A stretch of DNA of 64,000 nucleotides from Marinobacterium litorale DSM 23545 (GTDB lineage: Bacteria > Pseudomonadota > Gammaproteobacteria > Pseudomonadales > Balneatricaceae): the NCBI RefSeq assembly GCF_000428985.1, contig NZ_AUAZ01000008.1, forward strand, positions 85,616-149,615. Reading direction: 5' to 3'. Positions 1-9,897 of the stretch are shown piece after piece. The notes beneath the pieces are model-generated. The model had not been told where the DNA came from. It saw nothing but the letters and a program-made list of their open reading frames with translations, and did not search any database. Both the position numbers and the translations under genes were made by a program. The first letter of the stretch is position 1; every line of letters begins with the position of its first letter.

Positions 1-1
1 C

Positions 2-106
2 CGGCAGGGCTTTGGTGGGCGTACCCATCTGGTGAGCCCTGCCATGGCAGCGGCGGCCGCAATTGCCGGTCACTTTGTCGATGTGCGTGAGATGATGAAC
101 CAGTAA
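2..106 (+). CDS. leuC: LeuC C-terminus (partial), isopropylmalate isomerase large subunit
   Basis: Only the last 34 codons and the TAA stop lie in the window. The visible tail, with the motif [18 protein letters not shown], matches the C-terminal segment of the 3-isopropylmalate dehydratase large subunit, a [4Fe-4S] aconitase-family enzyme that isomerises 2- to 3-isopropylmalate in leucine synthesis. leuD starts 14 bases after the stop and encodes the partner subunit, which supports the call. The gene continues off the left edge, so nothing can be said about its catalytic part. Confidence 0.9.
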   Translation, partial: RQGFGGRTHLVSPAMAAAAAIAGHFVDVREMMNQ

Positions 107-120
107 CAGGAGCCCTGCAG

Positions 121-771
121 ATGAGAAAATTTACCAAGCACACCGGTATTGTCGCTCCGCTGGATCGCGCCAATGTCGATACCGATATGATTATCCCGAA
201 GCAGTTTTTGAAATCGATCAAGCGGGCCGGCTTCGGACCGAACCTGTTCGATGAACTGCGCTACCTGGATGAAGGCCAACCGGATCAGGATTGCAGTGGT
301 CGTCCGCTGAACCCCGATTTTGTGCTCAATCAGGCGCGCTATGCTGGCTCCAGCGTGCTGCTGGCCCGTAAAAATTTCGGTTGTGGCTCCAGCCGTGAGC
401 ACGCGCCCTGGGCGTTGGATGACTACGGATTTCGTGCGGTTATTGCGCCGAGTTTTGCCGATATTTTCTACAACAACTGCTTCAAGAATGGTTTGCTGCC
501 GATTGTGTTGAGCGATGCTCAGGTAGATCAGCTGTTCCGCGAAGTTGAGTCCGTTGAGGGTTACCAGTTGACGGTCGATCTCGAGCGCCAGGTGGTGATT
601 ACGCCCAGTGGTGAAGAGTTCGCTTTTGAGGTGGATGGTTTCCGTAAGCACTGTCTGTTGGAGGGGCTCGATGATATCGGCCTCACACTTCAGCACGCGG
701 ATTCGATCAAGGCCTACGAAGAGCGCCGCCGTCAGGACGCTCCCTGGCTGTTCGATGCCATTCACAACTAA
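121..771 (+). CDS. leuD: 3-isopropylmalate dehydratase small subunit LeuD
   Basis: The 216-residue protein is the swivel-domain subunit of isopropylmalate isomerase, which pairs with LeuC in the cytoplasm for the second step of leucine synthesis. It shows the family start ([16 protein letters not shown]), the [14 protein letters not shown] segment and the substrate-specificity stretch [15 protein letters not shown] at about residues 85-100. Length is normal for the long bacterial form. An AGGAG ribosome site lies 8 bases before the ATG. It sits between leuC (14 bases upstream) and leuB (36 bases downstream), so leuCDB is very probably one operon. No oddities seen. Confidence 0.97.
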   Translation: MRKFTKHTGIVAPLDRANVDTDMIIPKQFLKSIKRAGFGPNLFDELRYLDEGQPDQDCSGRPLNPDFVLNQARYAGSSVLLARKNFGCGSSREHAPWALDDYGFRAVIAPSFADIFYNNCFKNGLLPIVLSDAQVDQLFREVESVEGYQLTVDLERQVVITPSGEEFAFEVDGFRKHCLLEGLDDIGLTLQHADSIKAYEERRRQDAPWLFDAIHN

Positions 772-807
772 ACGTGTCACAACGAATTACGCATTCAGGA
801 TTGGATT

Positions 808-1887
808 ATGAGTAAAAATGTTCTGCTGTTCCCGGGTGATGGTATTGGCCCGGAAATCGTCGCCGAAGCGCGCAAAGTGCTCGAAACCGTCAATACGAAA
901 TTCAGCCTGGGTCTCGAGATGAGCGAGGCGCTCCTGGGGGGGGCTGCGATCGATGCGACCGGTAAGCCGCTGCCCGAAGACTCGCTGGCCGCAGCGAAAG
1001 CCGCCGACGCGATCCTGCTTGGTGCCGTAGGTGGCCCCAAGTGGGACACTATCCCCGATTTTCAGATCCGTCCGGAAAAGGGTCTGCTGGGTATTCGTAC
1101 CGAGCTTGAGCTGTTCGGTAACCTGCGCCCGGCAATTCTTTACCCGCAGCTGGCACATGCCTCCACGCTTAAAGAGGAAGTGGTCTCGGGGCTGGATATT
1201 CTGATCGTGCGTGAGCTGACCGGCGGTATCTACTTCGGTAAGCCCCGTGGTGTGCGTGAGAAAGAGGGTGGTATCCGCGAAGGCTTCAACACGTACGTTT
1301 ACGATGAAAACGAGATTCGCCGAATCGGTCGGGTGGCGTTCGAAGCAGCGCGCGCACGCAACAAAAAACTCTGCTCGGTGGACAAGGCTAACGTACTGGA
1401 AGTGACTGTACTCTGGCGCGAGGTCATGGAAGAGCTCAAGAGCGAATACCCGGATGTCGAGTTGAGCCATATGTACGTGGATAACGCCGCGATGCAGCTG
1501 GTGCGTGCGCCGAAGCAGTTTGACGTTATTGTAACGGGCAATATGTTCGGCGATATCCTGTCCGACGCGGCCGCCATGCTGACCGGTTCCATCGGTATGT
1601 TGCCGTCCGCTTCGCTGGATAAAAATGGCAAGGGTATGTATGAACCCTGTCACGGATCTGCGCCTGATATCGCAGGGCAGGGTAAGGCCAACCCGTTGGC
1701 AACGATCCTCTCAGCCGCTATGATGTTACGTTACTCGCTCGATCAGGGCGAAGCGGCCGATGCGATTGAGCAGGCCGTCAGCAAGGTGCTGGATCAGGGG
1801 CTGCGAACCCCTGATATTCTGTCCGAAGGCATGCGTGAGGTCAGCACATCCGAAATGGGTGATGCAGTGGTCGCGGCGCTTGGTTAA
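808..1887 (+). CDS. leuB: 3-isopropylmalate dehydrogenase LeuB
   Basis: The 359-residue NAD-dependent beta-decarboxylating dehydrogenase oxidises 3-isopropylmalate to 2-ketoisocaproate in the cytoplasm. The N-terminus [13 protein letters not shown], the arginine-rich substrate segment ([13 protein letters not shown], then REL.GGIYFG) and the C-terminal NAD-binding stretch [18 protein letters not shown] are all present. Length matches the family. It is the last gene of the leuCDB run. The hairpin at 1928-1954 may end the transcript, and asd begins 129 bases downstream. Confidence 0.97.
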   Translation: MSKNVLLFPGDGIGPEIVAEARKVLETVNTKFSLGLEMSEALLGGAAIDATGKPLPEDSLAAAKAADAILLGAVGGPKWDTIPDFQIRPEKGLLGIRTELELFGNLRPAILYPQLAHASTLKEEVVSGLDILIVRELTGGIYFGKPRGVREKEGGIREGFNTYVYDENEIRRIGRVAFEAARARNKKLCSVDKANVLEVTVLWREVMEELKSEYPDVELSHMYVDNAAMQLVRAPKQFDVIVTGNMFGDILSDAAAMLTGSIGMLPSASLDKNGKGMYEPCHGSAPDIAGQGKANPLATILSAAMMLRYSLDQGEAADAIEQAVSKVLDQGLRTPDILSEGMREVSTSEMGDAVVAALG

Positions 1888-1927
1888 ACACTAAGCCGTT
1901 GATCCCTTGCGCGGCTTCAGGCCCACA

Positions 1928-1954
1928 CGGGTCAGGCTGAGGTCTGGCCCGTTT
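1928..1954 (+). terminator. Weak hairpin after leuB
   Basis: An 8-bp stem with one G-U pair (CGGGTCAG against CTGGCCCG, 8-nt loop) is followed by only three T residues. It lies 41 bases after the leuB stop. It could be a weak intrinsic terminator or attenuating hairpin between leuCDB and asd. The short U-tract makes this uncertain. Confidence 0.35.
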
Positions 1955-2016
1955 GCGTATCTGGCTTTTGGTCGCGGGTAATCAAGCTTAAAGCAACTCA
2001 ATATTTGGGGGCACGA

Positions 2017-3132
2017 ATGAAACGTGTAGGTTTTGTAGGCTGGCGTGGCATGGTCGGTTCGGTTCTTATGCAGCGAATGCTGGAAGAGAAGGACTTTGAT
2101 CATATTGCTGAGCCGGTGTTTTTTACCACCTCTCAGGTCGGCGCGGCTGGCCCGGATATCGGCAAGGATATCCCGGCGCTCAAGGACGCACGCGACATTG
2201 AAGAGCTCAAGCAGATGGACGCAATCGTCTCCTGCCAGGGTGGTGACTACACAACTGAGGTGTTCGCCAAGCTGCGCGAGTCCGGCTGGGATGGCTACTG
2301 GATCGATGCAGCCTCCACGCTGCGTATGGCTGATGACAGCCTGATCGTGCTGGATCCGGTTAACCTGGATGTGATCAAAGACGGTCTGAGCAAGGGTATC
2401 AAGAACTACGTGGGCGGTAACTGCACCGTCTCTCTGATGCTGATGGGGCTTGGTGGTCTGTTTAAGGCGGATCTGGTGGAATGGATCAGCTCCATGACCT
2501 ACCAGGCGGCATCCGGTGCCGGCGCGCAGAATATGCGTGAATTGATCAAACAGATGGGTCAGATCCATGCAGGCTCCGAAGCACTGCTGGCGGACCCCTC
2601 TTCAGCGATTCTCGATATCGATCGTCAAGTTGCTGAAACCATGCGCTCTGGCGAATTTGCCACCGATAACTTCGGTGTGCCACTGGCCGGTTCTCTGATC
2701 CCGTGGATCGATAAGGCCGTAGACCTGGGGCAAAGCAAGGAGGAGTGGAAAGGTTACGTGGAAACCAACAAGATCCTCGGTCTTTCCGATAACCCGGTTC
2801 CGATCGATGGCACCTGTGTGCGCATCGGTGCTATGCGCTGTCACAGCCAGGCGTTTACCGTCAAGCTCAAGCGTGATGTGCCGATGGATGAGATCGAGTC
2901 GATGATCGCCGAAGCGAATGACTGGGTCAGCGTCGTGCCCAACGAGCGCGATGTCACCATGACCGACCTGTCACCGGCCAAGATCACCGGTACACTGGGT
3001 ATTCCTGTTGGTCGTCTGCGTAAGATGCGCATGGGGCCGGACTACCTGAATGCGTTCAGCGTCGGAGATCAGCTCCTGTGGGGGGCTGCTGAGCCGCTAC
3101 GCCGTATGCTGCGCATTTTGATCGAAGGCTGA
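2017..3132 (+). CDS. asd: Aspartate-semialdehyde dehydrogenase Asd
   Basis: The 371-residue enzyme reduces beta-aspartyl phosphate to aspartate semialdehyde, the branch point to lysine/diaminopimelate, threonine and methionine. It has the NADP-binding N-terminus [18 protein letters not shown], the catalytic cysteine in [13 protein letters not shown] (about residue 135) and the segment with the general-base histidine, [13 protein letters not shown] chose the ATG at 2017 because the family starts [12 protein letters not shown]; a TTG four codons upstream is in frame but adds only non-conserved residues. A strong terminator follows at 3156-3198. A paralogue lacking the cysteine lies directly downstream. 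Confidence 0.97.
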   Translation: MKRVGFVGWRGMVGSVLMQRMLEEKDFDHIAEPVFFTTSQVGAAGPDIGKDIPALKDARDIEELKQMDAIVSCQGGDYTTEVFAKLRESGWDGYWIDAASTLRMADDSLIVLDPVNLDVIKDGLSKGIKNYVGGNCTVSLMLMGLGGLFKADLVEWISSMTYQAASGAGAQNMRELIKQMGQIHAGSEALLADPSSAILDIDRQVAETMRSGEFATDNFGVPLAGSLIPWIDKAVDLGQSKEEWKGYVETNKILGLSDNPVPIDGTCVRIGAMRCHSQAFTVKLKRDVPMDEIESMIAEANDWVSVVPNERDVTMTDLSPAKITGTLGIPVGRLRKMRMGPDYLNAFSVGDQLLWGAAEPLRRMLRILIEG

Positions 3133-3155
3133 TCACCTCGTTTGATCTGATATTC

Positions 3156-3198
3156 AGCCCGGCCCGGTTATAAACCGGCCGGGCTGTTTTTGTTTTTG
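3156..3198 (+). terminator. Rho-independent terminator after asd
   Basis: A GC-rich stem (AGCCCGGCCCGGTT against AACCGGCCGGGCT, one bulged C, ATA loop region) is followed by a T-rich run interrupted by single G residues. It begins 23 bases after the asd stop and should end the asd transcript. It implies that the next gene has its own promoter or depends on read-through. Confidence 0.85.
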
Positions 3199-3268
3199 TA
3201 GAGCGTATTTGACGAGCCGCGGAGATTTGTTTTCTCTAGCGGCGAGTTTAGCGAGAAGGTTAAAAACT

Positions 3269-4270
3269 GTGAATGTAACAATTATCGGTGTCAGTACCCT
3301 CAGTGGTGAAAATCTTCTGCAGATTCTGGATGAGCGTGATCTCACTGTAGATCGCCTGCGTTTGTTCGATAAGACCGATGAGGCCGGTCGGACTCTGATG
3401 TTCCGGGGTAAGTCGACGAAGGTCGCCTCCTATGAGGAGACTGAGCTTGGGCAGGATGCAGATATTCTATTCCTCGCAGACTTGGAGCTGCCTGAGGCGG
3501 TTCTCAAGGCAGCACAGGGCAGTGGTGCACTGGTTATTGATCTGTTTCCGGCGCGGCAGTCTGGTGCCGTACTGGTCGTCCCCGAGGTTAACGGCGCTGT
3601 GCTGGCGGATGTGGGACGCGGTGAGGTTGTCGGTTCGCCGGCACCGGCTTCTGTAGCAGCAGCGCTGGCGCTGGCTCCGTTGCAGGCCGAGTACCAGGTG
3701 TTACGTCTCAACGCCTTTGTAGTTCAGTCTGCGACAGCGCTTGAGCATGCAGGCGTGGAAGCATTGGCCGGAGAAACGGCCCGTCTGCTGAATGGCCGGG
3801 ATGCCGAGGCGAAGCTGTTCCAGGATCAGTATGCGTTTAACCTGGTGCCGCAACCGGGGGATAAGGATCTGGGGGGGGGCAGTGCGGCTGAAGCGCGGTT
3901 CGTTATCGAGCTACGGGAGCTGCTTTGTGATGAGCAGATTGAGATCGTAGTCAATGTTATTCAGGCGCCAATCTTCTATGGTGTAATGGTGACACTGCAG
4001 GCTGAAACTCAGCAGGATGTGGATCTGGAAGCCGCTGGACGATTGCTGACCCGTGCGGACGGGCTAAGGCTGATACCCGCCGGTAAGGTGGCGACCCCTG
4101 TCGGTACCGCCGTTGGTAATGACTGGGTTCATCTCAGTGGATTGCGTCTGGATCCGGAGAATGCAAGCGGATTTGGCGTGTATGCCATGACCGATAATCT
4201 GCGTAAGGGGAGCGCCCTGAATGCGGTGCAGATCGCCGAACAGTGGCAAAAAGCGCAGGTTGGTCAATAA
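3269..4270 (+). CDS. usg: Asd-like protein (Usg family), catalytic cysteine missing
   Basis: This 333-residue protein is related to aspartate-semialdehyde dehydrogenase but is probably not that enzyme. The NAD(P)-binding start (VTIIGVSTLSGENLLQIL) and overall length fit the family. At the place where true Asd has the active-site cysteine (family pattern NP.C) it reads GSPAPASVAAALALAPL, so Cys is replaced. The Usg proteins of E. coli and Pseudomonas sit at the same place, upstream of truA or fimV, and have no proven activity. I chose the GTG at 3269 because a GAGAAGG site lies 9 bases upstream and the conserved beta strand starts there. The open frame extends upstream to 3209, but that part is unconserved. 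Confidence 0.85.
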   Translation: MNVTIIGVSTLSGENLLQILDERDLTVDRLRLFDKTDEAGRTLMFRGKSTKVASYEETELGQDADILFLADLELPEAVLKAAQGSGALVIDLFPARQSGAVLVVPEVNGAVLADVGRGEVVGSPAPASVAAALALAPLQAEYQVLRLNAFVVQSATALEHAGVEALAGETARLLNGRDAEAKLFQDQYAFNLVPQPGDKDLGGGSAAEARFVIELRELLCDEQIEIVVNVIQAPIFYGVMVTLQAETQQDVDLEAAGRLLTRADGLRLIPAGKVATPVGTAVGNDWVHLSGLRLDPENASGFGVYAMTDNLRKGSALNAVQIAEQWQKAQVGQ

Positions 4271-4328
4271 AACCGTAAAGAGTGTCCGTGTTATGCCGTA
4301 AACATACGTTTAGTGTGTTCTTGACCCG

Positions 4329-4355
4329 TGCCAAGGTTATCAATAATACTTGGCA
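4329..4355 (+). promoter_or_regulatory. Perfect 7-bp inverted repeat upstream of fimV
   Basis: TGCCAAG and CTTGGCA flank a 13-base A/T-rich spacer. It lies 59 bases after usg and 80 bases before fimV. A TTGACC hexamer at 4321-4326 and A/T-rich hexamers between the arms could form a fimV promoter, in which case the repeat would overlap its -10 region like an operator. It could equally be a weak transcript hairpin. No T-tract follows. Confidence 0.35.
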
Positions 4356-4434
4356 TTGACGCTGGAAAACGCAACTCTCTGATTTTTGTGGCATATTCAT
4401 CGGAGGGCGCGGGCCATTAAGAGGGAATTAATCG

Positions 4435-7368
4435 ATGCTGCGCAAACTTGCCTTAAGCCTCGCTGTCGCTGGGGCTATCAGCGCTACCCAGGCTCATGCC
4501 CTGGGGCTTGGCGAAATCCGAGTAAACTCGGCGCTGAACGAACCCCTGGACGCCGAAATCAGGCTGCTTCAGGTCCGGGATCTGTCACCACTGCAGATTC
4601 AGCCGCGAATGGCGGATATAGACGAGTTTTCGCTGGCGGGTATCAGTAAATCGCGTTTTTTGACTGACGTTAAATTTGATGTTCAGGTCCAACCGGATGG
4701 AACGGGAACGATTCAGTTACGCTCCTCCACGCCGATCAAAGAGCCGTTTCTTAACTTCCTGGTAGAGGTAAACTGGCCAAGTGGTCGCCTGGTTCGGGAG
4801 TATACGCTGCTTCTTGATCCGCCCATGTTTGATCCCTCTCCGGTTCCCTCCCGTATTCAAACCGCCCAGTCGACATCTGCTTCCGAGTCCGCGCCGTCGC
4901 CACAGCCTGCTGAGCAGGCAAGATTTGATACCGGCGCCAGGCCCGAGAATGTGTCCAATATCCGTACTCGGGTAGAGCCGGGCAGTGAAGTGTATGTGGA
5001 CGTCGATGACACCCTGTACGAACTGGCCGTGGCCAACCGTCCCAACCGCTCGGTGACGCCGGAACAGATGATGCTGGCGCTGGTGCGTACGAACCCCGGC
5101 TCTTTCCCCACCGCAAACATTAATGTCATGCGTGCCGGTACGGTCATGCGCTTGCCGTCCCTTGAGGAAATTAATCGTTTGACGCCGGCTCAGGCTCGTC
5201 AGGAAGCGGCTCGTCAGACACGTGCCTGGCGTGAAGGGCGTACAACACCCAGTCAGGCACCGGCTGCTGATACTGCAGCGGCCCCGGATAGCGGCGAGGC
5301 GGGCGGTGATGCCGCCACGCCTGAAACGACTGAGCCGGATAGTCAGCTTAAAGTTGTGACCGCGGACGCTGAGGCTGCGGGTGATAAAGCGGCTCAAGAG
5401 GACGGCGAACAGCAGGCTCAACCCGCTGATGGAGCAGAGGCAGGCACACAGGCTGATGCCGAAGCTACAGCCGATTCAGCCGAGGGAGCCCAGATGGCTT
5501 CAGAGGAAGATCGGGCTGCGCTGGCTGCGCGCAACGAAGAGCTGGAAAACCGGTTGTTGCTGACCCAGGAATCGGTTGCCAAGATCGAGCAGGAAAACAC
5601 CGAGCTTAACGGCAAAATCGATTCAATCAGCTCACAGCTCGACAAGCTTCAGCGTCTGATCGAACTCAAGGATCAGGAGCTGGCGATGATGCAGCAGCGC
5701 CTGAACCAGGAGAGTGAGCCGGAAAAAGGAAGCCTGCTTGAAGGCCTGATGAAATCGCCCGGATATTTATACGGTGCAGGTGGCGCGGTTCTTGGTCTTC
5801 TGGTTGGGTTATTGTTCGCCCTGCGTCGTCGCAAGAAAGGGGATGATGCTCCCGTCGCGGAGGCCGCGCCTGCGCCCAAGGAGAGCAAAGACTCTGACGC
5901 CATTCCGGACGTTGCCGTAGCCGCTGCGGCAACGGCTGCCGCGGGTGTGGCCGCTGCCGAGGCTGAGCAGGAGAAGGACGCCGAAGAAATCGAACAACCG
6001 GCTCCGGTTCCCGAAGCGGAAGCGCAAGTCGCAGATGATCTGGCAGACGATGAACTCGATGACCTGGATCTGGACATGGATATGGACCTGGATCTGGATG
6101 AGAGTGCGGCAACTGGCGAGCCGGGGCCTGAAGAGGTAGATGATTCGTTAGCCGAGGATGAGGATATCCCTCGAATCGAAGATGATGAATTCGATCTGGG
6201 AGTCGACGACGATCTGACTTCGGGCCATATGCCGTTGTCACAGATGGCTGCCAATCGCGCTGGAGCGACTGCAGAGCCTGCACTGGATGAGCAGCCCGGG
6301 GAAGAAGACTTGGATTCCGGGTTGGATGATATCCTGGGCGAGGAGACCGGGCAGGACTCCGAGGATGTGGATTCCGGGCTGGATGACCTGCTGGCTGAAA
6401 CTGACTCTGCTGATGAAACGGGTGAGCAAGAGACAGCGGAAGGAGATGATCTGGAGTTTGCTGTCGATAGCTTTGGCGAAGAAGATGACGCCGAAGAGGA
6501 TCGCCTGGATCTTCCCGATGACCTTGAGTTTGCAGTCAATAAGCCTGAAGCCGAGACTCCGGCACAGGACATTGCCGACCAATCGGACGAGTCTGAGGAT
6601 GATGAACTGGCGGGTCTGGATTTTGCGGTCGATGAACCGAAAGAGGAGATCAAGCAGGTCCAGGAAGCCGAAGATGATGGCATGCTCGATGACTTTTTCG
6701 CCGAAGAGGCAGTGGATACCGAAGATGAATTCGCGCCGCTTGATGAAGTCAGTGACGAAGAGGTGGAGCCGCTGACCGAGGAGAGCGTTGAGGTCGATAC
6801 GGACGACAAATACACCGGTCTGGATCAGGTTTCTACCAGCGAAGATGACAGCTTTGAAATGGATGACGATCTGGAAGCGATGCTCCAGAGCGCACCGGAT
6901 GAGGATGAAGAGGAGCCCGAGGAGGCGGCACAGCAGTCAGAGGAAGTGGGTGATCAAGATGATCTCGATGCGCTGTTAGCTTCGTTTCAGCCGGACGATG
7001 ATGAGGCTCCAGTGGAGCGTAAGCCTTCGCCGGGTGAGCGTGTCGAAGAGGAGCTTACAGCCAACATCGCCCACGATCTGGAATCGGATCTGGATTCCGA
7101 GATCGACGATCTGCTAGGCTCCACGGACGATGATATCGCTCTCGAGGAAGAGAGTTCAGAGGAATCCAGTGACAAGGAAGACGACCCGATGGATGCACTT
7201 AACCTGCTGGAAGGCGCTGACGAGATTGAGACCAAACTTGATCTGGCCCGTGCATACATTGAAATGGATGACACTGATGGGGCTAAAGATATCCTCAATG
7301 AAATCATGGAGGAGGGCAATCACTTCCAGCGCCGGGAAGCGCAGCGGTTACTAGAGGATATGAACTGA
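4435..7368 (+). CDS. fimV: FimV-like polar pilus-assembly/motility protein
   Basis: The 977-residue inner-membrane protein belongs to the FimV family, which organises type IV pilus and polar functions in Pseudomonas and relatives. Domains in order: signal peptide 1-22 (ends AHA, mature start LGLGEI); conserved periplasmic domain to about 140; LysM-like peptidoglycan-binding segment about 183-245; coiled coil about 355-425; one membrane span about 440-465 (YGAGGAVLGLLVGLLFAL followed by RRRKK); a very acidic cytoplasmic region about 480-915; and the FimV C-terminal TPR-like domain about 917-977 (ETKLDLARAYIEMDD). The acidic part holds near-repeats such as DSGLDDILGE / DSGLDDLLAE and DDLEFAV. 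AGGGAA lies just before the ATG. truA starts 4 bases after the stop. Confidence 0.93.
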   Translation: MLRKLALSLAVAGAISATQAHALGLGEIRVNSALNEPLDAEIRLLQVRDLSPLQIQPRMADIDEFSLAGISKSRFLTDVKFDVQVQPDGTGTIQLRSSTPIKEPFLNFLVEVNWPSGRLVREYTLLLDPPMFDPSPVPSRIQTAQSTSASESAPSPQPAEQARFDTGARPENVSNIRTRVEPGSEVYVDVDDTLYELAVANRPNRSVTPEQMMLALVRTNPGSFPTANINVMRAGTVMRLPSLEEINRLTPAQARQEAARQTRAWREGRTTPSQAPAADTAAAPDSGEAGGDAATPETTEPDSQLKVVTADAEAAGDKAAQEDGEQQAQPADGAEAGTQADAEATADSAEGAQMASEEDRAALAARNEELENRLLLTQESVAKIEQENTELNGKIDSISSQLDKLQRLIELKDQELAMMQQRLNQESEPEKGSLLEGLMKSPGYLYGAGGAVLGLLVGLLFALRRRKKGDDAPVAEAAPAPKESKDSDAIPDVAVAAAATAAAGVAAAEAEQEKDAEEIEQPAPVPEAEAQVADDLADDELDDLDLDMDMDLDLDESAATGEPGPEEVDDSLAEDEDIPRIEDDEFDLGVDDDLTSGHMPLSQMAANRAGATAEPALDEQPGEEDLDSGLDDILGEETGQDSEDVDSGLDDLLAETDSADETGEQETAEGDDLEFAVDSFGEEDDAEEDRLDLPDDLEFAVNKPEAETPAQDIADQSDESEDDELAGLDFAVDEPKEEIKQVQEAEDDGMLDDFFAEEAVDTEDEFAPLDEVSDEEVEPLTEESVEVDTDDKYTGLDQVSTSEDDSFEMDDDLEAMLQSAPDEDEEEPEEAAQQSEEVGDQDDLDALLASFQPDDDEAPVERKPSPGERVEEELTANIAHDLESDLDSEIDDLLGSTDDDIALEEESSEESSDKEDDPMDALNLLEGADEIETKLDLARAYIEMDDTDGAKDILNEIMEEGNHFQRREAQRLLEDMN

Positions 7369-7372
7369 ATCG

Positions 7373-8236
7373 ATGATCAGTCATGAGTCAGACCAGAGGG
7401 CGACAGAGGTCGCCCTCTTTCGTTATGCGGCCGCGGTTGAGTATGCCGGCGCCAATTATAATGGATGGCAGGCGCAAAGCGGCGATAATGTGCGTTGTGT
7501 TCAGCTTGAAGTCGAGCGAGCGCTATCCCGGGTGGCTAACCATCCGGTAACGGTCATCTGTGCGGGGCGCACCGATGCGGGGGTTAGCGCCAGTCATCAG
7601 GTTATTCATTTTGACGCCCGGGTCGAACGTCCGGATCGGGCCTGGTTGATGGGCGGTAACACCTATTTGCCGGATGATATCGCCTTGCTTTGGATTCGCA
7701 GGGTGGATGACCAGTTTCACGCGCGGTTTTCGGCACGGGAGCGGCGCTATCGGTATTTGATTTATAGCGCCCCGGTGAAGCCTGCGCTTTTATCCCGCGG
7801 TGTAACCTGGACCTACAAGCGTCTGGAGTTGGAGCGGATGCAGGCCGCTGCAAATCATCTGGTAGGCGAGCATGATTTTACCTCCTACCGGGCGGTTGCC
7901 TGTCAGGCTCACAGTCCGGTGCGAGAGGTGAAAGAGCTGAATGTGTATGCGAGCGGTGCGCTTATCGTGATCGACATCCGTGCCAACGCATTTTTGCACC
8001 ACATGGTGCGTAATATTGCGGGCGTACTGATGAAAATTGGCTGCGGTGAAGCGGATCCCGATTGGGCGCGTGAAGTGCTGGAGGCCCGGGATCGCCGAAA
8101 AGGCGGTGTGACTGCGCCGCCCTGGGGGCTCTACTTTGTGGATGTGGGCTACCCGGAAGTATTTGACCTGCCGCGATCGTCATTGGGGCCCTATTTTTTA
8201 TCTGCCGGTCAGACTGACGCTTCCACCATGCTTTGA
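7373..8236 (+). CDS. truA: tRNA pseudouridine(38-40) synthase TruA
   Basis: The 287-residue enzyme makes pseudouridine at positions 38-40 in the anticodon arm of many tRNAs. The catalytic aspartate is in CAGRTDAGVSA (about residue 66), and the downstream motifs RYRYLIY, HDFTSYRA and NAFLHHMVRNIAG are intact. The ATG at 7373 follows the fimV stop by 4 bases, so translation is probably coupled to fimV. The first 15 residues are unconserved, so a later start is possible. The fimV-truA-trpF-accD order is the same as in Pseudomonas. Confidence 0.96.
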   Translation: MISHESDQRATEVALFRYAAAVEYAGANYNGWQAQSGDNVRCVQLEVERALSRVANHPVTVICAGRTDAGVSASHQVIHFDARVERPDRAWLMGGNTYLPDDIALLWIRRVDDQFHARFSARERRYRYLIYSAPVKPALLSRGVTWTYKRLELERMQAAANHLVGEHDFTSYRAVACQAHSPVREVKELNVYASGALIVIDIRANAFLHHMVRNIAGVLMKIGCGEADPDWAREVLEARDRRKGGVTAPPWGLYFVDVGYPEVFDLPRSSLGPYFLSAGQTDASTML

Positions 8237-8275
8237 TAGAATTGAATCCTTTCTACCTAAGGCTGGAGAGCGTTT

Positions 8276-8905
8276 GTGACGCGGGTTAAGATCTGTGGCA
8301 TTAGCCGTCTGGAAGACGCCCAGGTGGCTGTTGAGGCGGGCGCTGATGCGATCGGCTTTGTCTTTTACGAGGCGAGTCCACGCGCAGTCACGCCAGAGCA
8401 GGCGCGGGACATAATTGCACGCTTGCCGGCGTTTGTAACGACCACCGGGTTATTCGTGAACCCGGAGCCGGAGCTGGTTGAGCACGCGTTGACGGCCGGG
8501 ATCGATCTTATTCAGTTCCATGGGGATGAGCAGGCCGGGTTTTGCGAAAGTTTTGGCCGCCCCTGGATCAAGGCTCTACGGATGAAAGAGGGTGTCGATA
8601 TTGCCGGTCTAGCGGCGCAGTATGCGCTGGGCCGGGGCATCCTGCTTGATGCCTATCGTCCGGGTGTGCCGGGGGGGACCGGAGAAACCTTTGATTGGGA
8701 ACGGATCCCGGCGCATATGCGGTCGAAGATAATCCTCGCCGGAGGCCTGACGCCGGACAATGTGGCTCAGGCTGTCAAACAGGTACAGCCCTACGCGGTT
8801 GACGTCAGTGGTGGGGTGGAGCAGTCAAAGGGTATTAAGGATGCAGAGTGTATCAGTGCCTTTATGAGTGGTGTGCGTCTGGGTGATAGCGAACGTCACC
8901 GATAA
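8276..8905 (+). CDS. trpF: Phosphoribosylanthranilate isomerase TrpF
   Basis: The 209-residue TIM barrel performs the Amadori rearrangement of phosphoribosylanthranilate in tryptophan synthesis. The general-base cysteine is in VKICGIS near the N-terminus, the general-acid aspartate in ILLDAYRPG at mid-protein, and the phosphate-binding loops [10 protein letters not shown] and VDVSGGVE are present. The start is GTG; GGAGAG lies 8 bases upstream. No other trp gene is in the window, so tryptophan genes are dispersed, as in Pseudomonas. 39 bases separate it from truA. Confidence 0.96.
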   Translation: MTRVKICGISRLEDAQVAVEAGADAIGFVFYEASPRAVTPEQARDIIARLPAFVTTTGLFVNPEPELVEHALTAGIDLIQFHGDEQAGFCESFGRPWIKALRMKEGVDIAGLAAQYALGRGILLDAYRPGVPGGTGETFDWERIPAHMRSKIILAGGLTPDNVAQAVKQVQPYAVDVSGGVEQSKGIKDAECISAFMSGVRLGDSERHR

Positions 8906-8979
8906 TACCCGGTGATAACGACCAGAGATCTATTTCCGGTTGCGGCCGGTGAGAATGAAAGAATCAGGAAAGGGTAGCA

Positions 8980-9840
8980 ATGAGCAACTGGCTTGAAAAA
9001 ATCGTACCGTCTCTCGTGCGCAGTGAAAAGAAGCGTAGCAGTATTCCCGAGGGATTGTGGGATAAGTGCCCCAAATGTGAGGCCGTGCTTTACCGTCCGG
9101 AGCTTGAGAAAAACCTGAACGTTTGCCCTAAATGCGATCATCACATGAGGCTGATGGCGCGTCGCCGTCTTGAGCTTTTTCTGGATGAGGGAACCGGACA
9201 GGAACTCGCAGCTGATGTGGAACCGGTCGATCGGTTGAAATTTCGCGATAGTAAAAAATATAAGGATCGCCTGGCCGCCGCGCAACGTGATACCGGTGAG
9301 AAGGATGCGCTGATCGCCATGCGCGGTGAGCTCGAGGGGATGCCTGTAGCTGCGGTCGCGTTCGAATTTCGCTTCATGGGTGGTTCTATGGGCGCGGTGG
9401 TAGGAGAGCGTTTTGTGCGTGCCGCCACTCTGGCGCTGGAGGAGCGGAGGCCTCTGATCTGCTTTTCCGCATCCGGCGGTGCTCGTATGCAGGAGGCACT
9501 GATCTCATTAATGCAGATGGCGAAAACCAGTGCAGCGCTCGAACGTTTGCGTCGTGAAGGTATCCCGTTTATCTCCGTTTTGACTGACCCGGTTTACGGT
9601 GGTGTATCCGCCAGTCTTGCCATGCTGGGCGATCTGAACGTGGCTGAGCCGGCGGCGTTGGTTGGCTTTGCCGGTCCCCGTGTTATCGAGCAGACGGTGC
9701 GTGAAAAACTGCCGGAAGGCTTCCAGCGCAGCGAATTTCTGCTTGAACACGGCCAGGTCGATATGATCATCACCCGCCGTGAAATGAAGCCGCGTCTGGC
9801 GTCGATCCTGCGCAAGCTGATGCATGAGCCCGCCGCCTGA
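8980..9840 (+). CDS. accD: Acetyl-CoA carboxylase carboxyltransferase subunit beta AccD
   Basis: The 286-residue AccD, with AccA, transfers the carboxyl group from biotin to acetyl-CoA to make malonyl-CoA for fatty-acid synthesis. An N-terminal four-cysteine zinc ribbon (CPKCEAVLY ... CPKCDHH, about residues 28-50) precedes the crotonase-like carboxyltransferase core ([52 protein letters not shown]). Start ATG has GAAAGG 7 bases upstream. AccA is not in the window. folC follows at once. Confidence 0.97.
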   Translation: MSNWLEKIVPSLVRSEKKRSSIPEGLWDKCPKCEAVLYRPELEKNLNVCPKCDHHMRLMARRRLELFLDEGTGQELAADVEPVDRLKFRDSKKYKDRLAAAQRDTGEKDALIAMRGELEGMPVAAVAFEFRFMGGSMGAVVGERFVRAATLALEERRPLICFSASGGARMQEALISLMQMAKTSAALERLRREGIPFISVLTDPVYGGVSASLAMLGDLNVAEPAALVGFAGPRVIEQTVREKLPEGFQRSEFLLEHGQVDMIITRREMKPRLASILRKLMHEPAA

Positions 9841-9897
9841 GTGCCCACCGATATTTGCACCGGCTCCTGGCCGGTGCAACAAGCCCCTGGAAAACAG

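Noticed and set aside
5673..6815. 380-codon Ser-rich minus-strand frame
   Set aside because: The Ser runs are the antisense reading of the Asp/Glu-rich FimV repeats.
9841..9897. Longer FolC start at a GTG on the accD stop
   Set aside because: No ribosome site and the extra residues are not conserved; a hairpin occupies the stretch.
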